64,000 bases of DNA from Salminus brasiliensis. Its lineage: Eukaryota > Chordata > Actinopteri > Characiformes > Bryconidae. A model generated the notes under the pieces. It did not search any database. It had not been told where the DNA came from and was given only the letters and a program-made list of their open reading frames with translations. The position numbers and the translations under genes are program-made. Of this stretch, positions 36,712 to 45,167 are shown piece after piece. The DNA lies in assembly GCF_030463535.1 (NCBI RefSeq), contig NC_132897.1, forward strand, positions 5,480,960-5,544,959. The letters run 5' to 3'. Numbering within the stretch: the stretch's first letter is position 1; every line of letters starts with the position of its first letter.

Positions 36712-39700
36712 ACTATATATATGAATGGGGAAACTGCTACCTAAAAACAATGAATGTTAATGGTTAGAGTGCTGGACAGCTGCTTAGAGGAGCCTATGGC
36801 TGTTTATTGCTGGGACAAGGTTTGAGAAGTCAGAGCATTGATAAAACCTTACCCTTTGCATCACCTTACCCTTCCTAACATGAGCAAGCCATAGCCCTAA
36901 CAAGCTAATTAAGGCCTGAGATCTTCAGAAAAGATTTCCTGGTGTGCACTTTTGCATTTCTTTTTTCACTAAAATTGTACAAAACAACATTACACTAATT
37001 GTTATCAGGAATCCACTAGGGAGCGCCATGCAAAACTGCATGCAGTCATCGCACATTAGTCTCAAACTGCTTCAGGTATGACAGAAACCAGACCTCTGTA
37101 CTTGTGTCCACTGTTATAATGTTTCCTATAAACAATGGACAATTGTATGAGCAGAATTCAGGCTATGCCTGGCTGTGCTGTTTATAGAGAACAGAGAAGT
37201 CTCTGTTCTTTGAACGCTGTGCTGATCTCAGCTAAACAGGCTATGAGAGCGTCTGATTACTGACACTAGTTTCCACAACTGTTCCATGCAGAGAAGGCAA
37301 TGAGAAGTCATATCAGCTCCTGAGGGACTCTCTGGATCTCTACCTCACCATTGACCCTGACAACGTCCAGTATTTGCTCCTCCAGGCCCGACTCTACTTC
37401 CACTTGGGCATTTGGCCTGAGAAGGTCAGCACTTTTTTTTTTTTTTTTTTTTCTTTCTAATTTTACTCCAAGTAGAGCAGATTTCCACAGGGCAGGGCAG
37501 TGGCAGCCTGTCACCTGTGTAGACACACCTAAATTAAATTGCCTTTAGTTTAAAAGTGATCATTATTTATAGTAACAGTAGTTACTGTCTGGTTCAAGAC
37601 AAATTATGGGGTTATCTTTTAAAAAGACTTGCATTCTCTACATCTATGACTTAATAATAACTCAGTTTCCCATGTAAATATTGAATAAGTCTTAAGTTTA
37701 TATAATCTATGGAAATTTAAGAAATCAAACACAACGACTGTAAATTAACCTCTTATTAAAACAATCATTCATACTGTGTGTATCAGTTCCATTATATGAC
37801 CTGTAATGTTAACTTCTTAAATAATAAGCTGTCTTTTCCTAAGAAAGTTATTATCCTTATCAGTGGCATTAAATGCCATTAAAATTATATTGTTTATTTA
37901 TTTCTGAGACATTTAGCATCCAAAAAGGCAGGCTTAGGTTAAACCTTTGTCTTGTCTTTATCAGGTTCTGGATATACTGCAGCACATCCAGGCATTGGAC
38001 CCCTCTCAGCATGGAGCTGTCGGATACCTGGTGCAGCACACTCTGGAGCACATCCAGCATAAGAGGCACCCCATAGAACCAGAGGTCAAGAGACGCAGCG
38101 CCCCCGAACACGGCCAAGTGCAGTACTCCGTGGGCCTCGTCATGAAACACAAGAGGTGTGTGGTTGTGTGTATAAGAGAGTGATGATCAACAGAGGTGGT
38201 CTGCACAAGTGTCCTTTACTTACTCGATATCGCAGGCCGTGAGAACAGCGGCTTCAGTTACTCCTCATTTGAATGCCCCCCTTGAGGGCGTTCTGAGTCA
38301 AAGCAGTGTTCAGCAAAGCAGAGAGGCACTTGCAGCCTGAGCTCCATTTAGAATCCATTTACCTGTCCCCAGTGGGGTCGGTTGGCCACATTCTTCCACA
38401 GAGAGGAGTGTAGCGGTTCAGCTCACATCAATTCCAGTTTATTGGCGATGTCAACAGGCATGAGTGTTCTGTATAACAAAAAAACAGTGCATTTGGGTAC
38501 ATTACACAAACTCACAAGTTAGCTTTGCTGTGTTTGTAACCGTACTAACTGTACAGCAGTTCACAGAGTACTTGAGAGTGCTGCCCAGGCATTGCTTTAT
38601 TACTCATAGTTCAAATAAGGGCTATTATTTTGGATTGTTGCGAATAGATTATTGATTGTTGGTTATGGACAAAAGTATTGGGACACCTGCTAATTAATTG
38701 TATCTTCTGAAATCAAGGGTATAAAAGCTTTTCCTGCTTTCTATTAGATTGTGGAGGAGCATTGCTGTGAGGCTTTAACTGCATTCAGCGACAAGAGCGT
38801 TAGTGAGTTCAGGACGTTGGGTATTCACCCCATTGCAGTTGCATCCCATTCCATTACAGATGTGCACACGTACTCAGCTTGTCTAGTTGCTGTAGAGAAG
38901 TACTGCTAATAGAATAGCCAAACTCTCTGGAGCAGATAGACATGAACCTATTGGCACCATGCCTAATGTAAGGCATGGACTAGAGGGGCATGAAGTCCTT
39001 CAGCATTGAGCTGTGGAGCAGTGGAACTGTGTTCTCTGGACTGATGGATGGTGCTCCATCCAGTACTTCTGGGATGAGTTGGGGATGATGAGGTAAGGTG
39101 GTAATCATTCAACATCCTGACCTCACAGCAATGCTCCTAGAACTAGAAGAAAACCTCCCCTGGACAGTTGTTGGAAACTGAAAAGCCTTTTCTATGCTCT
39201 TGATTTCAGAAAAAAAAAAAAAACAGAATGAGCAGGTGTCCCAATACTTTTGAGGATATACTTTTGATATCTTCGCTTGTGGTTGCCATGTGCAGGTCAG
39301 GTTACAACTGTGTTATTTACGGATGGGATCCCAAATGCACGATGAGTCAAGAGTGGATCACTACAATGAGAGTCCATCAGCTGTCCAACGGTGCCAATCA
39401 GCCGTTCTACAACGTTCTGGTGCAGGACGGCACCTGCCGATACGCAGCACAGGGTAAGCAGAAGCTTCGGACTGAGCCCTATAAACATCTAGCTGCACCT
39501 AACCACTATCTGAAGCAGTACCTGTAACACCTGTAAGACCTAGGCCTACACTGAAGGTAGGCCTACACAGTGTCCACAGTCGCGTAGTAGCTTTTCTCAT
39601 GACACTGATCTGTAGTCAGATGCCATATGCCATAGATGCACATATAGCACCCCTAATATTTGATAAAGTCCCATAGCAAGATTTCTGGCAGACTTGCGGT

Positions 39701-41227
39701 TGCATATTTGACCTCTCGTCTTTCGTCAAGTTAAAGTAATTGCCTTGTTTTTCTGGAACGGACCTGACTTTTAAGCATGTAGGGTTGAGGTCAGGACTTT
39801 GGAAAAGCTTGATGTTTTGATGTTGCTGAAAGCTTGAGCCTGCTACATCCATTCCACAGGCAACCTTAACTGTCTAACTGATGATTTGAGGTCACGCTGA
39901 GGAAACCTGTGGTAGTCCTTCATTATTCCATTCATTTGCAATATACCAGTTCCACTGACCACAAAATAGCCCCTGGTCATGATGCAACCACCGCCAATCT
40001 TAACAGTTGGAACAGTGTTCTTGGGACTGAATGCTTCACCTTTACTCCTTCAGATATACCTCTGGTCATTGTGGCCAAACAACTCAGTCCTCATCTGACC
40101 ATAAAGCGTTCTTCCAAATGTCTTTTTTTTTTTTGGTCCGTCTGGTCAGCTGCAAACTTAAGTTGACCTTAAAGGTGTTTTTTCTGGAGCAGGGGGCTTC
40201 TACTTTCCTGGACGGCAGCCTCTCAGTTCATGGTGACCCAAAACTCATGTAACTGTAGTGGCTACACCTCCCCATGACCTGTACCTAGGTACACATGTAT
40301 AACCTGATCATCTGCAGACGTTTAGAAATGGCTCCAAGAGACATTCCTGACCATGTGAACGTACAGTCAGTCTTGTCAAGGACTGTCCTATTGTACTGTG
40401 TGTTGGTCAAACTCATAGAATGCCTCTAAGCCAATCAGATTGTGAGGTCCGAAGTAATTATGGTATAATCTCTGAGCCACTATATGCAAAAGTGGACTCG
40501 TACGTCTCGAGGATACAAATACAGTAGTAATGTCCAACCAACCACAAGGAGTACCACAGCAACCACTTGAGCAACACCCTAGCAAGCACATGGGATACCA
40601 TAGCGATCACCTTGCAACACTATAGCACCTATCTAGCAACCACTTAGCAACACTAAAGCAACCACCCAGTAATACTGTTGCAACAATATTAACACCTGTA
40701 TTAACCACCTACCAACCACTTGGCAACATCATAGCAACCACATGGGACACCATAGCAATCCCCTTGCAACACCAATCTAGCAACTACTTACTAACACAAT
40801 AGCAACAACCTAGTAATAATGTTGCAACCATATAGAATCAACAACCATATTAACCACCTACCAAACACTTGGCAACATCATAGCAATGCAAGTGGATACC
40901 ATAGCAACCATTTTCAACACTTGTAACACTGGCTTTAAATAACACATTACATGCTTACATGACCTTTGTTTCTGTCCATCCTTAGAGAATCTGGAGCCTC
41001 ACTCTGCTCCGTTAGAAATCGCCCACCCCGAGGTCGGGCGATACTTCACAGAGTTCGCGGACACACACTACGTGGCCAACGAGGAGCTCCAGACGCGTTA
41101 CCCAGAAGACATGGCGGAGACCCAGCGTGCCGTACAGGAGCTGTACCACACAAACAACCCCAACTCAGGGCACCCCACAGGGCCATGCACTGACCACCAC
41201 AGCCACAATGCCTCATCGGCTCCCTAG
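26815..41227 (+). CDS. fbxo21: F-box only protein 21, complete
   Basis: Substrate-recognition subunit of an SCF (SKP1-CUL1-F-box) ubiquitin ligase. Twelve exons join without a frame break: 26815-27038, 30356-30491, 31675-31769, 31885-32006, 32860-33006, 33980-34116, 35378-35514, 36484-36663, 37292-37424, 37965-38155, 39296-39453, 40986-41227; 1902 bp, 633 residues (human is about 628). The F-box is near residues 25-72 (LTDLPTEVLEYIL, then RRLHDVCHGSGKVW). Residues about 190-395 match the transglutaminase-like SirB1_N region (DQYCNPLAD, RRTGIPISLSVLYMMLARKL, YVYIDAFGKGKQLTAKECEY). Residues about 395-470 look TPR-like (LLLQARLYFHLGIWPEKVLD). Residues about 488-600 are a YccV-like domain (SVGLVMKHKR, YNCVIYGWDP, QPFYNVLVQDGTCRYAAQ). 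The C-terminus adds a His/Ser/Pro-rich tail. Same strand as tesc, 3.9 kb upstream of it. Confidence 0.97.
27213..27320. mobile_element. Short MITE, about 100 bp
   Basis: GGTCCACCTTAAATTGTACGG on the left is mirrored by TGCACCATTTAAGGTGGAACGG on the right as imperfect inverted ends. No coding capacity. Confidence 0.55.
29615..30118 (+). mobile_element. Tc1-like transposon, internally deleted
   Basis: Left part: TAGCACCACTGACCGATGAA, CATATTAGGCAGCAAGTGAA, GGTATGCAGTGGTCAGTACC, GATGGCTAGACGACTGGGTC. Right part: ATGGAGGCCCCATCTCACAG and CAATATTAGGCTAATGTTCT. The order of motifs is partly shuffled and most of the transposase region is missing, so it is inactive. Confidence 0.75.
30247..30354 (+). 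repeat. (CTGT)n-(CTTT/CTTCC)n at an intron 3' end
   Basis: Eight or so CTGT units followed by C/T-rich CTTT and TTCC units, running directly into the CCCCAG acceptor of fbxo21 exon 2. The microsatellite supplies the polypyrimidine tract. Confidence 0.95.
30356..30491 (+). CDS. fbxo21: fbxo21 exon 2
   Basis: Residues 75-120 (RWPRLQRLYRQNESYDWQKE onward to KRFFTEV). Acceptor CCCAG at 30351-30355, donor GTAAGT from 30492, ending in phase 0. Confidence 0.94.
30492..31674 (+). other. fbxo21 intron 2
   Basis: Carries one copy of an unclassified dispersed repeat (30851-31020). Otherwise AT-rich sequence with no gene feature seen. Confidence 0.75.
30851..31020 (+). repeat. ACAGGAGAAGGAAAA dispersed repeat, copy 1
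   Basis: Landmarks in order: ACAGGAGAAGGAAAACATTT, TTCTATTGGTCTGTTCATCC, CTTCCAGATTCACAGTAGGT, CAAAAAGTCAAAAAC. The same order occurs at 53838-54000 and 63490-63620 and in part at 33800-33910. Confidence 0.7.
31675..31769 (+). CDS. fbxo21: fbxo21 exon 3
   Basis: Residues 121-152, VLGDSFTEIESLGAPEHFCE then DELLSILNSDR. Acceptor CCAG to 31674; donor GTCAGA from 31770; ends in phase 2. The next intron is only 115 bp. Confidence 0.94.
31885..32006 (+). CDS. fbxo21: fbxo21 exon 4
   Basis: Residues 152-193, KSLTLKYYAKKILYFLRQQN then LRSLKAFLERPPEEQSALE. Acceptor TTCAG to 31884; donor GTGAAA from 32007; phase 1 end. Confidence 0.95.
32007..32859 (+). other. fbxo21 intron 4
   Basis: Most of it is MITE copy 5 (32087-32588), starting only 80 bp after the donor. 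Near 32705-32780 is a stretch like the common fish repeat AATGGTTCTTTGAGCGATGCC. No exon. Confidence 0.75.
32087..32588 (+). mobile_element. TGGACAAAAGTATT-type MITE, copy 5
   Basis: Starts CTATATGGACAAAAGAATTC and ends GGGGTGTCCACAAACATGC. Interior landmarks GGAGCATTGCTCCAAGACC, TTATACCCCTCTAGTCCACC and CAGCAATGGGTGCAGCTT keep family order. Confidence 0.87.
32860..33006 (+). CDS. fbxo21: fbxo21 exon 5
   Basis: Residues 193-242, GAVLVDQYCNPLADVTLESI then SAQLNDITEKVKKFLRVKNA and SHPSLRTSQ. Acceptor TTCAG to 32859; donor GTTGGT from 33007, the weakest donor of this gene but the one that keeps frame with exon 6. Confidence 0.92.
33007..33979 (+). other. fbxo21 intron 5
   Basis: Contains a partial copy of the ACAGGAGAAGGAAAA repeat at about 33800-33910 (TCGTTGGTTCATTCCTCATT, ACTGCCAGATTCACATCATG) and related-looking text near 33160-33240. 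Nothing else recognised. Confidence 0.7.
33980..34116 (+). CDS. fbxo21: fbxo21 exon 6
   Basis: Residues 242-287, GDCLVVEDFELQRQVICSLN then AVLYEQLQYKGNECDYYNPL and NSYIHQ. Acceptor TTTTTTTAG to 33979; donor GTACGT from 34117; phase 0. Confidence 0.95.
34117..35377 (+). other. fbxo21 intron 6
   Basis: AT-rich first half with no feature recognised, then a SINE copy (35030-35320) just before exon 7. Confidence 0.75.
35030..35320 (+). mobile_element. tRNA-derived SINE, copy of the 57669 family
   Basis: Shares with 57669-58035 the phrases TTGCCATCAGCAGCCAGTGT, GAGCACAATTGGCCTTGG, GTTAGCTGTTGCATCGGAGC and TCCCTAGCGATGCTG. A decayed B box (GGAATCCC) lies near 35050. Confidence 0.6.
35378..35514 (+). 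CDS. fbxo21: fbxo21 exon 7
   Basis: Residues 288-333, VLLRRTGIPISLSVLYMMLA then RKLGVRLEPVNFPNHFLLRW and CQRQT. Transglutaminase-like region. Acceptor GGTTAG to 35377; donor GTGGGC from 35515; phase 2 end. Confidence 0.96.
35515..36483 (+). other. fbxo21 intron 7
   Basis: AT-rich with one short ATT run (36077-36097). No mobile element or gene was recognised. It ends in the tandem acceptor CAGTAG. Confidence 0.7.
36484..36663 (+). CDS. fbxo21: fbxo21 exon 8
   Basis: Residues 333-393, DDIYDYVYIDAFGKGKQLTA then KECEYLIRQQVTADYYSS and LLLRMVGNLLNIGKRG. The acceptor is CAG (36481-36483) followed at once by TAG (36484-36486); either keeps the frame and they differ by one Ser. Donor GTGAGT from 36664. 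Confidence 0.95.
36664..37291 (+). other. fbxo21 intron 8
   Basis: A GT microsatellite (about 36677-36704) and TATATA lie directly after the donor. The rest is unremarkable. Confidence 0.75.
37292..37424 (+). CDS. fbxo21: fbxo21 exon 9
   Basis: Residues 393-437, EGNEKSYQLLRDSLDLYLTI then DPDNVQYLLLQARLYFHLGI and WPEK. Acceptor ATGCAG to 37291 (the next AG would put a stop in frame); donor GTCAGC from 37425. Confidence 0.95.
37425..37964 (+). other. fbxo21 intron 9
   Basis: A T-run at about 37433-37451 and AT-rich sequence; no gene feature. Confidence 0.7.
37965..38155 (+). CDS. fbxo21: fbxo21 exon 10
   Basis: Residues 438-501, VLDILQHIQALDPSQHGAVG then YLVQHTLEHIQHKRHPIEPE and VQYSVGLVMKHK. 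Joins the TPR-like part to the YccV-like domain. Acceptor ATCAG to 37964; donor GTGTGT from 38156. Confidence 0.95.
38156..39295 (+). other. fbxo21 intron 10
   Basis: About half is the fold-back MITE (38663-39257), which ends only 38 bp before exon 11. The first half shows nothing recognisable. Confidence 0.75.
38663..39257. mobile_element. TGGACAAAAGTATT-type MITE, fold-back copy 6
   Basis: Left end reads TTATGGACAAAAGTATTGGG and continues in forward order to about 38840. From about 38865 the element continues in reverse order and ends CAGGTGTCCCAATACTTTTG. Both ends are therefore the same terminus, and the 5' half is present twice in inverted orientation (38663-38840 and about 39095-39257). 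Confidence 0.82.
39296..39453 (+). CDS. fbxo21: fbxo21 exon 11
   Basis: Residues 501-554, SGYNCVIYGWDPKCTMSQEW then ITTMRVHQLSNGANQPFYNV and LVQDGTCRYAAQ; core of the YccV-like domain. Acceptor GTGCAG to 39295; donor GTAAGC from 39454. Confidence 0.96.
39600..40385 (-). mobile_element. Tc1/mariner-type transposon, degenerate
   Basis: Plus-strand phrases TGATGCAACCACCGCCAATC, GAATGCTTCACCTTTACTCC, CTGGTCATTGTGGCCAAACA and CTGGACGGCAGCCTCTCAGT are the antisense of a transposase region of a fish Tc1/mariner family. Frames are broken throughout; no transposase could be made. Confidence 0.7.
40540..40930. repeat. AGCAACC-type minisatellite, locus 3
   Basis: Third block of the same family, with phrases AGCAACCACTTGAGCAACAC and CATGGGACACCATAGCAATC. 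It ends about 55 bp before fbxo21 exon 12. Confidence 0.9.
40986..41227 (+). CDS. fbxo21: fbxo21 exon 12 (stop)
   Basis: Residues 554-633, ENLEPHSAPLEIAHPEVGRY then FTEFADTHYVANEELQTRYP, ending HSHNASSAP and TAG. Acceptor CCTTAG to 40985. Confidence 0.94.
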
Positions 41228-41239
41228 ACCACATACTGG

Positions 41240-41242
<3 letters not shown>

Positions 41243-41281
<39 letters not shown>
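41243..41281. repeat. (CT)n microsatellite in 3' UTR
   Basis: About 19 CT units starting 16 bp after the fbxo21 stop codon. Confidence 0.96.
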
Positions 41282-41283
<2 letters not shown>

Positions 41284-42588
41284 ACCCTTCATCACCAACG
41301 CTAAGCTCCCCACACTTTTCACACAGATCCAGCCTCCTGCTCATGTCTGGCCGTACTGGGGGACGTTTCACGTACCCAGATCTAGTGAAGTCTAGGTCTG
41401 GGGTATGATGTTGATGTGGAAACTTTGCTCTTAACGGAACATTCCAGCGCTTTTCAACCTGATCTCTATCTGCTGCATCTGTGTCTGACCACTGATTACC
41501 ACTGATGACCATTTCAAAAGGTTTCCGAGAACCCACCGACTCCAAACTGAGCTACAATGGAAGTCAACGGGAAGTTGCTGAATTCTGCGAGTAAATGCTT
41601 AAAGTGATTGACTAAATAATAGCAGTTCAGAATTACAGTGGTTACTCTTGGAATAAGAGAATGTCCCACCAAAGATAGCCAAAGGTGGAGGTTTCATACT
41701 ATAAGAAGCTGATAGGTCCACTTACTGAAATTGCTGTATGTGGTAACTGACCATACACTACAAATCCAGCAGATAGAGATTCAGAAAAGAAGTATTCATT
41801 TAAAGCAGTGGTAGGCGATTCCAGTCACGGAGGGCCGGATTCCTGGACAGTTTTGTGGGTTTCCTGCTCAGGCACACCTGATTTGGCTCCCCTGTTAGTT
41901 GCCAGGTTTGGTAGATCTGTTAGTGCAAGGAAATCTGTGCAGCAAACTGTGCTGGGCTCCGGCCCCTGTTGCCTTTCCTTGCTTTGCACCGTTATAGACC
42001 AAGACTTGACCTTAGACAAGTTTAAATGATGTTTGAGTTCGAGCTCAGTTCAAGAAGAGAACGACTGGGTGCATGAAGCCTCTCAGAAGCCCCTCAGAGT
42101 TGGACAGAGCCCCCCCCTTACGGTCTGTAGCTTTAGGATGATCCTAACTGTTTCGTTAATACACTTCAGCATCCAGTGCACTAAGAAATCCCCCCCAGAT
42201 TCAGTTTTTAATGATTACAGGTTGAGGCTGTTGAGTCTAATCCCAGATTGGAGCTGGTTCTGGATCAGAACTATTGAACTAGGACTATTGAAACTCAAGC
42301 TGTACAAATCTGAAGATCTCATTTCTCGAGTGTAATTTCTTAATCCGCACTGACGCTCATCTGATCAGTCTGAGAGAGTGTGTTTTCTCCTTGATCAAAC
42401 CATGTTCATGCACTTATGAAGGATATATTAAAACAAAAGTAAGAAATTGTCACCCGATGTAATTTTTCTAATATATTTACAAGTAAAACACTAGTAAACA
42501 AGGGCTTGAGGAAGTGGTCTCGTGATAAGATCACAAGGATGAATGCTTGAAAATGGTTGTAGATGCCAGAGACAAGAGAATGGGTCTC

Positions 42589-42594
42589 AATAAA
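42589..42594 (+). terminator. fbxo21 poly(A) signal
   Basis: AATAAA followed by an A-run and then GTTTCTGGTCTCCAGTGC and a T-run, a GT/T-rich downstream element. Best candidate; ATTAAA at 42427 is an alternative. Confidence 0.6.
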
Positions 42595-43327
42595 AAAAAA
42601 AAGAGAAGCTCAAAGTTTCTGGTCTCCAGTGCTTTTTTTTTACTATTATATTAATCTGCTTATACAGACATGAGCAAAAGTTTCAGCGTCCCTGGTTTGT
42701 TTTGTTTTGGGTTTTTTTGGTAATTAAGTGCACACCCTCTACAGAGACATTAGCACACCCTTCTGTACTTCCATTTTTACAAAAGAATATTTGCAGTTGT
42801 GCAGGTTTAAGAATAAAAAAAAGATGCTAACATACATACACACACACACACACACGCATTATATATATATATATATAATCTCATTATTGTGTTTAACTAA
42901 CTATTTTAATAAATAAATCTGTATTTTGGACATTTTAGTGAGCTCCATAAACTACTTTCAGTAAGTTGTAAATTATTTACTTACTACTCTCGTTTTATAT
43001 ATCATTTTTCAATATAAATGATAAAACAGTACGTGCTGCACATACATGAACAGTAACCGAAAAAAAGATTTAGGAGTATATACAAATGTTTCAAGAAGTT
43101 CCAAGAATTTCATATTTTAAGGATTTAATATATTTTAGTTTAGGAGCAACACATTTAATTTTAAACAAAAGAATATTAAACTTGAGCAGTTATGCTTAGT
43201 TTATATTTGTGTATTATATTATGTTTCCACCGGTCAACACATCACAGCCAGAGAAAACACTCAACATTAAAAACACCTGAATGACCAAATATGATCTGGA
43301 TCTTTGCAATACCCAAAGAAGTTGCCA

Positions 43328-43870
43328 ACATTTTATAATATAGAATAAAAATGACTGAACGGGAGTAGTACACTGCTGTACTGACTTGTACAAAGTTGTA
43401 AAGCTTCTTTAACTTTGCCTAGAAGTGGTAATCAAGCTGTCTAAACTTTTACATTTACCCCAATTAAGTTACAAAAATGTAAAAATGTACCACAAGTAAG
43501 TTATAAGAAAGATGTAAACTTTTACATTTTCCATAATTAAGTTATAAAACTGTGAGGATTCCCAGATGAGAGCTATAAACTTTTACATGTACCACAAGTA
43601 AGTTCTAATAAGGTAACAATTCCAAGGAGTTGTAAACTTTTACATTTACCGCAATTCATTTATAGAAATGTAAAAATTCCAAAAAGAGAGGTGTAAACTA
43701 TTACATTTACCACAATTAAGTTATAAAAATGTAAAAATAGTTATAAACTTTTACATTTACCACAATTAAGTTATAGAAATGTAAAAATAGAGTTGTAAAC
43801 CTTTACATTTACTACTATTAAGTTATAAAAATGTAAAAAAAAAAAAAAATGTGGTAAATGTAAAGTTTTA
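43328..43870. repeat. TTTACATTTACC array, upstream copy
   Basis: A leader with TGACTGAACGGGAGTAGTA at 43352-43370 is followed by about seven degenerate 50-60-bp units of the type AAACTTTTACATTTACCACA, AATTAAGTTATAAAAATGTA. The same leader and units recur at 45285-46240 inside tesc intron 1. Confidence 0.9.
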
Positions 43871-44064
43871 CATTTAATTTTGACCAGAAGAATATTAAAC
43901 TTGTTAGTGGTTTTGCTTAGTTTGCATTTGTGAATAAAGAATGTAATGAGAATAATAAAGCTTATATTATAAAGCTTAATGTTCCTGATCTTTGACCACA
44001 GAAATAACTGAGGACATCCCTCAGAGACCAGGCTGCTCTTTCCTTAGCAGGGACAAACATTTGC

Positions 44065-44065
<1 letters not shown>

Positions 44066-44110
<45 letters not shown>
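44066..44110. repeat. (CA)n microsatellite
   Basis: About 22 CA units in the fbxo21-tesc intergenic region. Confidence 0.97.
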
Positions 44111-44111
<1 letters not shown>

Positions 44112-44889
44112 TTATAAAAGATGATTAGAAGATAATTACGAGGGTTTACAAAGGTTTACACTATCTATATTTTAGGACTGAACTCTGGATCGGTGGATCA
44201 GCATTTTGTCCACATTAATAAACGTCCTGCTTACATGGATGTAGGCTCATTTAATTCCATAATTCCAGTTATAATTAAGTTATAAAAATGTAAAATGAAA
44301 TAAATGTGTACACTTTTATATTTGCCACAATTAAGTGATAAAAGTTAGAAGAGATCAGAGGGTCACTGATTTGGTTGCAGTAGCTGAAGCTGCTCCCAGT
44401 CCAAACACATAGCCAGCATGTGCTGTCTCACACAATACACACAGTCAGTCCTATTTATAAGAGAAAATGCAAATTAATTAGCTACAAGGGTTTTACACTA
44501 GCTATATTATATTTACACAATATTTAATATTTAAGATATTTACTATATATAAGATATATAAGATATATACTAATCAATAAACAGTGTCGGCTAGCTCATA
44601 ATAACGTGTTGATTTAAAGTGTTGCAGCTATAAATAATAAATAGTTATTAAATATTTGTAATAAACGTGTTATTTGCAGAAATATTTACTAGCTAAAGTC
44701 TTTATATAAATAGTCTATTTTTTGTTTCTTTTTTTGTTAAAAATTACAAACAGTGGCAGCGTAAATACTAAACTTTACACTTTAATAGTAGGAATATAAG
44801 GTTAGTTAGTTAGTTCGCTTATTTTATTAGTTTGTTTTGTTTATTTGTTTATTTAGCTTAGCTTAGCATAGCTTACCTCCGTTGGAAAC

Positions 44890-45103
44890 ATCCCCGTTTC
44901 CTAGCAACCCGATTTAAAGGCGTCGCTAAAGGCGCAGTGACTCCGGTCGCGGCTGCTCTGAGCGAACGCGTCTCGTCCAATCACAGCACAGGAGGGCGGG
45001 GCTTGGCGGAAAACGGGTGGGGGAGGACATCCAGCAGCACCTCAGCGCCGCTCCGCTCCGCTCCGCAGTCACTCGCCGATCCCTCACCGACCCTTCAGCG
45101 GCC
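44890..45103 (+). promoter_or_regulatory. tesc promoter (CpG-rich)
   Basis: Sharp rise in GC/CpG. Motifs: GTTTCCTAGCAACC at 44896-44909, close to an RFX X-box; CCAAT at 44977-44981; GC box GGGCGGGGC at 44994-45002; repeated CCGCT units at about 45047-45065. No canonical TATA box. The transcription start was not determined. Confidence 0.65.
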
Positions 45104-45167
45104 ATGGGGAGCTCTCAGTCCGCGCAGGAGGAACGCCACTACCAGGTCCTCGCTGACAGGACCGGCT
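45104..45167 (+). CDS. tesc: tesc exon 1 (start)
   Basis: Residues 1-22, MGSSQSAQEERHYQVLADRT then G and the first base of Phe; donor GTGAGT from 45168. Start context GGCCATGGGG. Confidence 0.94.

Larger units (their letters stand above)
39454..40985 (+). other. fbxo21 intron 11
   Basis: A decayed reversed Tc1/mariner-like element (39600-40385) followed by the third AGCAACC minisatellite (40540-40930). No exon seen. Confidence 0.75.
41228..42610 (+). other. fbxo21 3' UTR (inferred)
   Basis: About 1.4 kb from the stop to the first good poly(A) signal. It contains a CT microsatellite (41243-41281) and a MITE-like piece (41803-41960, GGAGGGCCGGATTCCTGGAC with a similar inverted end CTGGGCTCCGGCCCC). 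Confidence 0.6.
42611..44880. other. Intergenic fbxo21 - tesc
   Basis: AT-rich, with CA/TA tracts (42838-42878), the upstream copy of the TTTACATTTACC array (43328-43870), a CA tract (44066-44110) and isolated array units near 44270-44340. No gene was seen. Confidence 0.75.

Noticed and set aside
37290..37294. Second tandem acceptor at fbxo21 exon 9 (CAGAG)
   Set aside because: Using the AG at 37292-37293 shifts the frame and gives an early stop, so it is not an alternative like that of exon 8.
39600..40385. Possible intact transposase gene on the minus strand
   Set aside because: Only antisense phrases of the family remain; frames are broken repeatedly.
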